Source: Scatosoma sp045127595
Lineage (GTDB): Bacteria > Bacillota > Clostridia > Christensenellales > Borkfalkiaceae
Direction: 5' to 3'
Assembly: GCA_045127595.1 (NCBI GenBank)
Contig: JBGVQS010000018.1
Span: 1 to 12,840 of the forward strand
Length of the DNA: 12,840 nucleotides
The notes under the pieces are model-generated. The model did not search any database. It was not told the DNA's origin and worked only from the letters and a program-made list of their open reading frames with translations. Each line of letters starts with the position of its first letter. Within the stretch, counting starts at the first letter, position 1. Shown one piece after another: positions 7,601 through 12,840 of the stretch. A program made the position numbers and the translations under genes.

Positions 7601-7627
7601 CTCCGTTTCTTTCATTCTATTTTTCAT
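4613..7627 (-). CDS. Glycoside hydrolase family 2, intracellular
   Basis: 1004 residues. Domain order: a variable N-terminus (1-90); the GH2 sugar-binding jelly roll (about 90-260; GRWNAFYRTELYL, YINGRMAGRHEGFFAPFSVN); an Ig-like domain (262-372); a TIM barrel (about 373-705) opening with FYLNNERIILRGTNEMGH; a beta-sandwich (about 710-825); and a Rossmann or glutamine-amidotransferase-like domain (about 833-1004, ending GEVILTTLSCLDG and NPVLDKLIINLI). The catalytic acid/base is E494 in TRNHPCVIVETFCNE; the nucleophile is E587 in GCGEFG. Both are present, so a retaining beta-glycosidase is expected. There is no signal peptide, so it acts on imported substrates. The start ATG at 7627 has AGGA 6 bases before it. 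Genomic context points to a uronic-acid glycoside, but I see no clear N-x-K carboxylate-binding motif of classical beta-glucuronidases, so beta-galactosidase-like or other uronidase activity stays open. It is the first gene of the operon, under the promoter at 7707-7735. Confidence 0.9.
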   Translation of the reverse strand: MKNRMKETEKDRFIQIAAGGKKMNGEVKRMAEIPPLPINRNVLQPQNTQFGVTMPLVNEETAYQSFLEEKAALRAYYAPFLENYARKTADNTLAIVNFSYRKETDEDKADFSRVLNGEGEWEQVKIPHYVGPDGRWNAFYRTELYLENKQDGKYYLLDFEAVDYIAEVYINGRMAGRHEGFFAPFSVNITDYIHAGKNTLLVVVKNDATSTAVTVDGYAHYGDKIYGATHFGYDEPSLGWHHCPAGAGIFGKVKMTVAGTSRITDIFVNPDIDKGEITVNTTVFTYAYKTCRYKIEYTIEGRNFKETIFENVGGKTDPFTVDENYLTEKFSIPNFKLWTQKTPYLYALTVTLYDEDGNLLDEKQTHFGMRKFHMDEDSTPKGAFYLNNERIILRGTNEMGHLPLCVMRGDYEQLIDDILIAKVANLNFYRMTQRPVHDEIYTYFDMLGMLCQSDFPLFSYLKPSAVGEALKQVREMEIHTRNHPCVIVETFCNETLDKTAWGKEQYNLSRYEIEKFFNAAKEVVEIYNPDRVIKYCEGDYAPLPKTHGISDFHCYTYWYVSHGMPSGKLQKGYLPPIRPDWMTGCGEFGVDGLDRWELMQKYCPKEWLPETQDEPWSPKPIAKEQCYVLHGDFFPECNTAREWISASREWQRKAIKDYVHILRRRVDYIESTAVHLLIDAWPCGWTKTLVDVDRIPKPAYYAFKEASIPVRISLRRDKYVVYAGDTLTTEIYALNDTAKDVQVKVTASVYFNGEEIASYACENTATGVACTYLSEIITKIPEDKTGEIKVIARLENGKETTYDEVEYVVKKKAEKAQKTPMLLGERVQAVQKVCDGEKIDKVIFADDDYFAEHRAELENKAKDGCRLVVVTNKPLHILGEDIIFRVHTLEEEVRANNFVARSETSKFTKEFAEMDFQNFYNAKTDYQDLTAWCKFEWSNCEEILYTYEDTSDPKYALHKKHKMIAALKKHGKGEVILTTLSCLDGCLGCNPVLDKLIINLIEKE

Positions 7628-7700
7628 AATGTTTCCTATTATTAATCTTTTAATAAAACTCGCTTATAAATCAATACTCGCCAGAATGCGCTAATTCGAC

Positions 7701-7717
7701 AAGTATATTATAAACTT
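7701..7717. promoter_or_regulatory. Near-palindrome over the -10 box, candidate operator
   Basis: The 17 bases AAGTTTATAATATACTT (minus strand) form an inverted repeat with 7 of 8 symmetric pairs around a central A, and they cover the whole TATAAT element. Placement over the -10 of a consensus promoter is typical for repressor operators such as GntR- or LacI-type uronate regulators. The sequence is AT-rich, so chance symmetry is possible. No regulator gene is present in the window. Confidence 0.4.
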
Positions 7718-7735
7718 AAATTGTTGCTTTGTCAA
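7707..7735 (-). promoter_or_regulatory. Promoter of the GH2-esterase-uxuA operon
   Basis: On the minus strand, TTGACA (7735-7730), a 17-base spacer and TATAAT (7712-7707) match the sigma-A consensus perfectly. The expected start is near 7700, leaving a leader of about 73 bases before the GH2 ATG at 7627. A catabolic operon with such a strong promoter is normally held down by a repressor. Confidence 0.85.
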
Positions 7736-7801
7736 GCAGTATCCTGCGAATATTTTCAATTTGCATTCCCGTGTATAATTTATATTAAACACAAAAATAA
7801 A

Positions 7802-7905
7802 AGTTTGCATTTTTTTATTTTTGTTTTTGCCGAAATGCAAATTACATACACAGCAAGCTGTGATTACATGCGCCTGCGGCGATTACATACCAAGCCTTTC
7901 GGCTT
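7802..7905. repeat. Hairpin array with repeated ATTACAT spacers
   Basis: A non-coding block on the downstream side of the tRNA. First, an 11-pair stem AGTTTGCATTT (7802-7812) pairs with AAATGCAAATT (7833-7843; one G-U). Then the spacer ATTACAT[A/G]C occurs three times (7841, 7863, 7882), each followed by a different small hairpin: CACAG-CAAG-CTGTG (7849-7862), CGCC-TGC-GGCG (7871-7881) and AAGCC-TTTC-GGCTT (7892-7905). Spacer starts are 22 and 19 bases apart. The stems differ in sequence while the spacers stay constant. The function is unknown. Confidence 0.6.
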
Positions 7906-7909
7906 AAAT

Positions 7910-7948
7910 AAAAATCGACAAGCTTCTTGTCGAAACTTGTCGATTTTT
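7910..7948 (-). terminator. Intrinsic terminator of tRNA-Pro
   Basis: A 13-pair stem, AAAAATCGACAAG (7910-7922) with CTTGTCGATTTTT (7936-7948), has a 13-base loop. On the minus strand the stem begins with the final A of the encoded CCA and ends in TTTTT, as expected for a terminator. An alternative tighter hairpin exists: CGACAAG-CTT-CTTGTCG (7916-7932). The stem also carries a T5 on the plus strand, so it could act in both directions. Confidence 0.8.
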
Positions 7949-8023
7949 GGTCGAGGCGACGGGATTCGAACCCACGACCTTTGCGTCCCGAACGCAACGC
8001 GCTACCAACTGCGCTACGCCTCG
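7948..8023 (-). tRNA. tRNA-Pro (anticodon CGG), CCA encoded
   Basis: 76 bases including a genomic CCA (7950-7948). The acceptor stem CGAGGCG/CGCCTCG is fully paired and followed by discriminator A. U8-A9 are present, and the D arm is GCGC-AGTTGGTA-GCGC. The anticodon arm is TTGCG-TTCGGGA-CGCAA with anticodon CGG (reads the proline codon CCG). The variable loop is AGGTC, and the T arm is GTGGG-TTCGAAT-CCCGT with two G-U pairs. All the conserved tertiary positions I checked are normal. It is a single gene with its own promoter and terminator. Confidence 0.95.
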
Positions 8024-8057
8024 ATTTTTACTTTCTTTTTTCCTTTGAAACGCAAAT

Positions 8058-8086
8058 ATTATATCAAATCGATAAAAGATTGTCAA
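8058..8086 (-). promoter_or_regulatory. tRNA-Pro promoter
   Basis: Perfect sigma-A consensus on the minus strand: TTGACA (8086-8081), 17-base spacer, TATAAT (8063-8058), with TGA before the -10 (extended -10). The transcript should start near 8050, about 27 bases upstream of the mature tRNA 5' end. Confidence 0.9.
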
Positions 8087-8113
8087 TCCTTTTTTCTACG
8101 TATATCAAAAGTT

Positions 8114-8135
8114 TTCCAAAGTTTTATTTTTGGAA
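8114..8135 (-). terminator. Weak hairpin downstream of the exonuclease gene
   Basis: TTCCAAA (8114-8120) pairs with TTTGGAA (8129-8135) across an 8-base loop; on the minus strand it is followed by AACTTTTGA. It is the only hairpin seen between the exonuclease stop (8199) and the tRNA -35 box (8086). It is AT-rich and short, so it may be a poor terminator, and some readthrough into the tRNA gene is possible. Confidence 0.3.
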
Positions 8136-8198
8136 GATACTCGCATTATTCTTTTAACAGAAAAATACCAACTCAACTCGTACATGGTGGCTTGTTTT

Positions 8199-9041
8199 TT
8201 ATTTTATGCCTATATAATTTAATACCTCGCCCGTCGAAATGCCGCTATATGTAAAACGCAATTCTTCCAACTCGAAAGGGATTTTCGCGCAATCATCAAG
8301 CTTTATCAGCCGATAATTATTTTGCAACCGCTCACGCGCGCTTATCACCGATTCCCTGATACGTTCACGAGAAATACTTTCCGCGCCGTCAAGCACCGCT
8401 TGCAGCGAGCCGTATTCGTTCACAAGCGCCGCCGCCGTTTTCGGTCCAACGTTTTGCGCGCCTTTTATATTGTCCGCAGTATCCCCCACCAACGATTTAT
8501 AATCGGCATATACGTGCGGCGGAACGCCAAACCGCTGCTGTACGTACGCGCAGTCGCATAAAATACTTTTATCCCCACGGTAGCGAAACACCGTTACGTT
8601 ATCACTGATTAGCTGAAAAAAATCACTGTCGAACGAGGAAATCACAATCGACGTTTCTTTCCCGTATTTCAAGGCATACGCCGCAATTACGTCGTCCGTT
8701 TCGCAGCAAGTCGTTTCCGCGTGCTTTATCCCTAAAAAATCCAACGCTTTATCAATATCGGGCATCTGTGAAAAAGGAGTTTCTTCTTCCGACATTTGCG
8801 AAAAATCAGGGCGGTTTGCCTTATATTCGCTATCCAAATCTTTTCGCGCGTTATAACACTCCCCGTCAAAAAGTACAACGACGTGCGACGGGGAAAATCT
8901 ACGCACCGTCTTTAATAATGCGCCGACAAACCCAATCGTGCCGTGTATGGGTTTCCCCTGACGATTGACAATCCGTGCGGGCATACCGTAAAACATTTGA
9001 AACAGCAAATTGCTGCCGTCGACAATCAATAATTTTTGCAT
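8199..9041 (-). CDS. Stand-alone 5'-3' exonuclease (PolA N-domain/FEN family)
   Basis: 280 residues, corresponding to the 5'-nuclease domain of DNA polymerase I without the polymerase. The acidic metal-binding set is complete: D8 (LIVDGSN), D59 (VLFDGE), E114-D116-D117 (CETDDVIA), D138 and D140 (SSFDSDFFQLI), and D187 with D190 (VGDTADNIKG). The arch region carries Y73-K74-A-N-R77, and the helix-hairpin-helix motif AQNVGPKTAAAL lies at 195-206. It should remove 5' flaps or RNA primer ends during replication and repair. The stop TAA of the YfhO-like gene ends one base before this ATG, and there is no ribosome site in front, so translation very likely depends on coupling with that gene. Whether the genome also has a full-length PolA with its own nuclease domain cannot be seen here. 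Confidence 0.92.
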   Translation of the reverse strand: MQKLLIVDGSNLLFQMFYGMPARIVNRQGKPIHGTIGFVGALLKTVRRFSPSHVVVLFDGECYNARKDLDSEYKANRPDFSQMSEEETPFSQMPDIDKALDFLGIKHAETTCCETDDVIAAYALKYGKETSIVISSFDSDFFQLISDNVTVFRYRGDKSILCDCAYVQQRFGVPPHVYADYKSLVGDTADNIKGAQNVGPKTAAALVNEYGSLQAVLDGAESISRERIRESVISARERLQNNYRLIKLDDCAKIPFELEELRFTYSGISTGEVLNYIGIK

Positions 9042-9042
9042 A

Positions 9043-11745
9043 TTAAATCAAACAACAAACCTTTACAAGCGTTACCGCACAAGGGAAAATCATAAAGAAG
9101 CCCACAAGACAAACCGTTAGAATAATCGCCGCCCCATACAACGACGGAGCAAGTTTTTCCACAAGCTTCGTCTTCTTTAAAACGAATGCCGCCGCGCACA
9201 AGCCCACTACGCTCACCGCCAACCCCAACGCCGCATACTTCAAGTAAGGACTTTCGTAAGTGAATTTGACTACGTTTTCCCCCTCGTTAAGCTCCACGCA
9301 AAGGAAATGCAAATCGTTATCAAGGAGTTTCGCCACCCGACCATTCACGGTAACCGAATACCCCTTGGAAGCAACGAACGGTAAGAACAGGCATTCCCCC
9401 TCTTTTGCCGTTACGCTTGCCGTAATTTTCCCAGCACCAACGTCTATGCTTGCCGCACGCTGCCAAAGCTTTTTAGAAAGCGCGGCTACTTGTTCTTCCG
9501 TAACGGAAGTTCCTGAAAAATCTTCTCCACTCAAAAACTTGTACAAAGCGACTTGGTTGGTGCTACGGTACGTCGCGGAATTTTCCTTAACAAAGCGGAA
9601 TTCTCCCTGCGGAACAGTGTAAGCGAAAGGAAATACCATCGTGTTTTCATAAGCGTAATATTTTCCGTCGCTTAAATGCTTTTCCGCGCCTGCGCCGTCT
9701 GCAATCATTACTTTTTGCATGTACGACTTATTTTCTACGTCTTTTAGCTGCGTATTTTGATCGTAGACAATAAAATATTTATAGCCTAAAAACGCGTCTC
9801 CAAAGCCGTTGTTCTCCGTCGTACTTTTCCAGTGCGTACTCTTTAAACTGTTCGAGCCGCCGCGATACCCGAACAAATTCATAATTTCAAAATTATCTGC
9901 GTCGATCACCGACGAAAAGACGCTGAAAGAATTGCTATCCCCCGTAAAAGGTACGTTTGCCGTCCAGCAGCCATCGCGGTTGGAATTAACGCTCTTACCA
10001 TAGTCTTTCACGCGGAAAAATTCTTCATTGCGTTCGTTTAATTGCGCGCTAATCGTTTGATAATTCCCCATCGCAATATGTTGGTTGGATAAATTCCCTT
10101 CCACAAATACGCTGTTGTTAAACAAAATTTGCACGGCAACGACCAAAATCAATACATAAGACACCAACGCTGGCGTCGTCTTTTTCTTGACTGCGAGAAT
10201 TCCACCAAACAAAGTAACCAACCCCACCGCAACTAAAAATACAACGAAGACTTCTAATCCGCCGTAGGAATGCGTTAAGTTGGATTCGAACCATTTTAAA
10301 ATGGATTCGTTTTTATAAATCTTTTTCCAAAAATCGAGATAATTTTCCCCCGTGATATAAACGCCGAGTAAGCCCGCGACGACAAGCGCAAACACCACCA
10401 AGCCGCCCGACCAAAACCAAAGCGATTTCTTTTCCTTAAAATGCGTGCCGAGTTTTTCTTTCAACGCATACCTGCCCCCGTCGTTTTTCTGTTTTAAGCT
10501 TTCTAACGTCGGGAAGAGCGGCGTGCCGTCATAAGCCTTATGCGGCGTAAAACAAATGTCTTCCACCGCCAAACAAGCCCCCGAGAAAAAGTAAACGGCG
10601 TTTAAAAAGCCAAACCGCAAGGGATAGGAATAATACGAGCCCATATTCATTAACAGCATAGCTTCGTCCGATAAAACGGGAATGAGCGTCAACACGCCTG
10701 CAACCAGCATAAACCTCGCAAACGGATCGCGCAAGCCCTTGCGCACAAACCAAACAAGCGTGAGTGAAATAAAAGCCGTATCCATCAAAACGTACGTCCA
10801 TTTTGCGCCAAATACGCTGTTCATGCGTTCAAAATACGCCTTTTTATTAAAGCTGATCGGTAAGCCCTTTTCGTCTAAATGAAAACCAAACCAAAAGACG
10901 TCGAAAAAGCCGCCCGCACTTCTTGAACTACGCGTATACGCAAGCAAGGCAGGGAATAAAATGGGCAATGCAATCAGGATTGCAATGGCAAACGCCACTA
11001 CCGTGTACGCGATAAAACGGGTTCTTTTCTCTTTCTCCACGCAAAAGAGCGCATAGAAAATCAAAACGGGAAATACCGTAAATAACGAAAAGCAAGCAAT
11101 CGAAAAACAGGTATAAATACAAACGGCAAGCAATACGGAAAAGCGCAAAAACTTCCCCGTTGTTACAAACCGACGGAACGCCGCTACGCAAAGGGGCATA
11201 TAAATGAGAAAATCCATCCAGTTGATATACGTATTCGACATAAACGTATATCCGCAATAAGCGTATGCAACGCCGAGTGCAACGCAAATATAATCGGGAA
11301 TATTTCGAAACTGTTTCTTCGCAAACCACGCGCCGACGGCTGCAATCGTCATCAGCTTTGCCGCAAGCACGATCCATGCCGTATGCGCCACCATTCCGTC
11401 CCCGAAAATCAAAAACAAAACGCTAAACGGGCTCAAAAAGAAATAGGCAAACGTACCGAACACGTCCGCGCCGCCTGCAATCGCATAGGAATAAAAGACG
11501 GACGATTTTCCGTCTATGACGTCGAAAACGTGCTCGATAAACGGACAAATTTGCGCCGATAAATCATAGCTTGCCAGCGTCCATTCCTTTCCAAAAGGAT
11601 ATACTCCCTTTTGGATAATGACCGCCATGAAAATGACAAGCACCGCCAAAGGCGCGAAAATAACGGCGTAGTTCTTTTCAAAAAACGCCGAAATCCGCTT
11701 GGAAAGCCCTTGTTTTTCCGTTGTTGTTCCTTTCGTATCTTCCAT
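9043..11745 (-). CDS. yfhO: YfhO-family polytopic membrane protein (GT-C-like glycosyltransferase)
   Basis: 900 residues from the ATG at 11745. There is a short charged cytoplasmic N-terminus, a first membrane helix at about 26-44, then an extracytoplasmic loop with SYDLSAQICPF whose aspartate (D61) sits where GT-C enzymes keep a catalytic acid. More than ten helices follow to about residue 540, then an extracytoplasmic domain of about 270-300 residues (NRDGCWTANVPFTGDSNSF, NLFGYRGGSNSLKST), and two C-terminal helices ending VCCLI. This architecture is YfhO; B. subtilis and staphylococcal YfhO add sugars to lipoteichoic acid from an undecaprenyl-phosphate donor, so cell-envelope glycosylation is likely, though the acceptor is unknown. 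A longer frame to a TTG at 11775 would overlap the promoter, so ATG 11745 is preferred. The gene directly precedes the exonuclease gene. Confidence 0.85.
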   Translation of the reverse strand: MEDTKGTTTEKQGLSKRISAFFEKNYAVIFAPLAVLVIFMAVIIQKGVYPFGKEWTLASYDLSAQICPFIEHVFDVIDGKSSVFYSYAIAGGADVFGTFAYFFLSPFSVLFLIFGDGMVAHTAWIVLAAKLMTIAAVGAWFAKKQFRNIPDYICVALGVAYAYCGYTFMSNTYINWMDFLIYMPLCVAAFRRFVTTGKFLRFSVLLAVCIYTCFSIACFSLFTVFPVLIFYALFCVEKEKRTRFIAYTVVAFAIAILIALPILFPALLAYTRSSRSAGGFFDVFWFGFHLDEKGLPISFNKKAYFERMNSVFGAKWTYVLMDTAFISLTLVWFVRKGLRDPFARFMLVAGVLTLIPVLSDEAMLLMNMGSYYSYPLRFGFLNAVYFFSGACLAVEDICFTPHKAYDGTPLFPTLESLKQKNDGGRYALKEKLGTHFKEKKSLWFWSGGLVVFALVVAGLLGVYITGENYLDFWKKIYKNESILKWFESNLTHSYGGLEVFVVFLVAVGLVTLFGGILAVKKKTTPALVSYVLILVVAVQILFNNSVFVEGNLSNQHIAMGNYQTISAQLNERNEEFFRVKDYGKSVNSNRDGCWTANVPFTGDSNSFSVFSSVIDADNFEIMNLFGYRGGSNSLKSTHWKSTTENNGFGDAFLGYKYFIVYDQNTQLKDVENKSYMQKVMIADGAGAEKHLSDGKYYAYENTMVFPFAYTVPQGEFRFVKENSATYRSTNQVALYKFLSGEDFSGTSVTEEQVAALSKKLWQRAASIDVGAGKITASVTAKEGECLFLPFVASKGYSVTVNGRVAKLLDNDLHFLCVELNEGENVVKFTYESPYLKYAALGLAVSVVGLCAAAFVLKKTKLVEKLAPSLYGAAIILTVCLVGFFMIFPCAVTLVKVCCLI

Positions 11746-11751
11746 ACCCAT

Positions 11752-11780
11752 ATTGTACCATTTTTGCCATAACAAGTCAA
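11752..11780 (-). promoter_or_regulatory. Promoter of the yfhO-exonuclease unit
   Basis: On the minus strand, TTGACT (11780-11775), a 17-base spacer and TACAAT (11757-11752), preceded by TGG, give 5/6 matches at each box plus an extended -10. Seven bases past the -10 lies the A of the ATG at 11745, so the predicted mRNA begins at or next to the start codon. Confidence 0.7.
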
Positions 11781-11798
11781 CGTTATTACCGCTATTTT

Positions 11799-11833
11799 AA
11801 AAAAATACGGACGGAGCAATGACACTCCGTCCG
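11799..11833 (-). terminator. Strong intrinsic terminator
   Basis: CGGACGGAG (11808-11816) pairs perfectly with CTCCGTCCG (11825-11833) over an 8-base loop. On the minus strand the stem is followed by TA and seven T (11805-11799). It lies 20 bases after the stop codon of the gene ending at 11854 and separates it from the next promoter. Confidence 0.92.
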
Positions 11834-11853
11834 CAATGTTACCGATTTTTCTA

Positions 11854-12840
11854 TTATGCCAAATTTTCAAGAAGGTCGCTCGGTAAAGAAATCGTCGCTT
11901 TCTTCGTGCTGAAGTTCGAAATGCTGAATTCGAAATCAAGCGTAGGATTTTCCTTACCGTTTTCCCCTTGCATTTCGAAATCATATTCCATAGCTACAAA
12001 CAAGCCCGAAAGCTTTTCGCCCGAATATTTTACGCCGTATTGATAATTCAATGCGTTAATTTTCACCATAGAAATATCCGCTTTCATTTCCGCAAGTTCA
12101 GTCGCGTCTTCAAACAAAGGCTCGGAAAGATTCTCTTTTGCCATTTGCGCAAATGCAGCAAACGTCGCGCCTGCGCCGTAATATTCTTCCAACAAACCGT
12201 TCAACGTGTATTCGCCGAAATCCGCCAAAAGTTCTTCTACCGTTACCTGCTGTATCTTCGTAAGCATTTTATCCCCAAGCTTGGAAAGTGCTACTTGTAC
12301 CATTTCATTTGCAAGCAAGAAATCCTTTGCCTGTTGTAAGGTAACGCCGTTTGCCTCGAGAATATTTTCTAAGTAACCAACCATCGTCGATACCTTCAAA
12401 TCACCCAAAGGAACAATCGCATTCAAAATCCCGTCTACCGTCAAATCCTCATAAAACATCCCAAGCGAGAAATCAATGATATCTTTTGCGGTTGTTTCCG
12501 TCGTCATACCCTTCACAAACGCAAATATTTTGTCATAATACGGCTTATAGTCCATTTCATAATACATCTTGGTCGAGCTCTTCTTTAAAACGGGCATAAA
12601 AGGAATATTCATTGCATTGATTTCTTCCAATACGCCGAGCACTTCCGTCCAATCGATTTCCGAAAGAACCAACGACAGCGCTTCGTAAACTTCCCAATAC
12701 TCCGTCATCACGCCTTCTATTTCATTGCCTAAGATCGTCCAAATATCTTCCGCGAGAAGCTCATACATCATGCCGTAGCCGGGAACTTTCATACCCATGT
12801 ACACGTCGCCGTCCACAAGATAGAGCATCATTTCAACCGA
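11854..12840 (-). CDS. Hypothetical protein, C-terminal 328 residues (5' end outside window)
   Basis: The frame is open to the right edge (S-V-E before the two methionines at 12831-12826), so these methionines are probably internal and the start lies outside. The visible part has no cysteine, is acidic and methionine-rich, and falls into two halves. About 1-220 is mostly helical (EDIWTILGNEI, TLQQAKDFLLANEMV, TVEELLADFGEYTLNGLLEEYY). About 240-328 is a probable beta region (MKADISMVKINALNYQYGV, ENPTLDFEFSISNFSTKKATISLPSDL) that loosely recalls the end of LolA/LppX-like lipoproteins. Absence of cysteine and segments such as LYLVDGDVYMGMKVPGY fit an exported or lipid-anchored protein, but the signal region is not visible. 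I do not recognise a family. It ends with TAA at 11856-11854, followed by a strong terminator, so it is the last gene of its transcript. Confidence 0.75.
   Translation of the reverse strand, partial: SVEMMLYLVDGDVYMGMKVPGYGMMYELLAEDIWTILGNEIEGVMTEYWEVYEALSLVLSEIDWTEVLGVLEEINAMNIPFMPVLKKSSTKMYYEMDYKPYYDKIFAFVKGMTTETTAKDIIDFSLGMFYEDLTVDGILNAIVPLGDLKVSTMVGYLENILEANGVTLQQAKDFLLANEMVQVALSKLGDKMLTKIQQVTVEELLADFGEYTLNGLLEEYYGAGATFAAFAQMAKENLSEPLFEDATELAEMKADISMVKINALNYQYGVKYSGEKLSGLFVAMEYDFEMQGENGKENPTLDFEFSISNFSTKKATISLPSDLLENLA

Noticed and set aside
7774..7779. Plus-strand TATAAT that could drive an RNA over the hairpin array to the bidirectional terminator
   Set aside because: No -35 resembling consensus lies 16-18 bases upstream (TATTTT) and the TG is not at the extended -10 position; kept only as something RNA-seq would reveal.
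7802..7905. CRISPR array
   Set aside because: The repeated spacer is only 8-9 bases, intervals are 19-22 bases, intervening segments are palindromes, and no cas genes are present.
7721..8254. Plus-strand 177-codon frame across the tRNA locus
   Set aside because: It runs through the antisense of a well-formed tRNA and its promoter; the arginine-rich 'GRGDGIRTHDLCVPNATRYQLRYAS'-like stretch is the usual spurious translation of a tRNA gene's opposite strand.
11746..11775. YfhO-like protein starting at TTG 11775
   Set aside because: This region contains the spacer and -10 of a consensus-like promoter and has no ribosome site, so it is probably not translated.

Overview
The window looks like a chromosomal segment of a Firmicute, probably an uncultured gut Clostridia-type bacterium. 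Base composition is moderately AT-rich, ribosome binding sites are AGGAG-type, promoters match sigma-A consensus, and the gene families fit: an SDR-type fructuronate reductase with UxuA, a YfhO-type membrane protein, a BspA-like leucine-rich remnant and large secreted repeat proteins. This assignment is inference. Every gene I can support, including the tRNA, lies on the minus strand, so transcription runs from high to low coordinates.

Right end (12840 to 11799): the C-terminal 328 residues of a large, cysteine-free, acidic protein of unknown function, closed by a strong intrinsic terminator. Next (11780 to about 8114): a consensus-like promoter drives a two-gene unit, a YfhO-family polytopic membrane protein followed after one base by a stand-alone 5'-3' exonuclease. 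The promoter sits so close to the coding region that the mRNA is predicted to be leaderless. Then (8086 to 7910): a tRNA-Pro(CGG) gene with a perfect consensus promoter, an encoded CCA end and a terminator that starts in the CCA. Between 7802 and 7905 is a non-coding array of short hairpins separated by a repeated ATTACAT spacer.

Centre (7735 to about 1488): a sugar-acid utilisation operon with its own perfect consensus promoter and a near-palindrome over the -10 box. The gene order is an intracellular GH2 glycoside hydrolase with a C-terminal Rossmann-like domain, an alpha/beta hydrolase (probable carbohydrate esterase), mannonate dehydratase UxuA, and an SDR oxidoreductase that is most likely the fructuronate/mannonate oxidoreductase. 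GH2, esterase and UxuA are tightly spaced, with ribosome binding sites at or overlapping the preceding stop codons. A 148-base gap containing a palindromic repeat separates UxuA from the SDR. The likely logic is that an imported glucuronic-acid-containing oligosaccharide or glycoside is de-esterified and cleaved, and the uronate is channelled through fructuronate and mannonate to 2-keto-3-deoxygluconate. Transporter, uronate isomerase, KDG kinase and aldolase are not in the window.

Left end (1730 to 1): a degraded C-terminal piece of a BspA-like leucine-rich-repeat protein with a hairpin behind it, about 350 bases of AT-rich non-coding DNA, an extended -10 promoter, and a secreted repeat protein running off the left edge. 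That gene has a signal peptide, a divergent first domain and 144-residue repeats whose visible overlap (119 bases) is identical at the nucleotide level.
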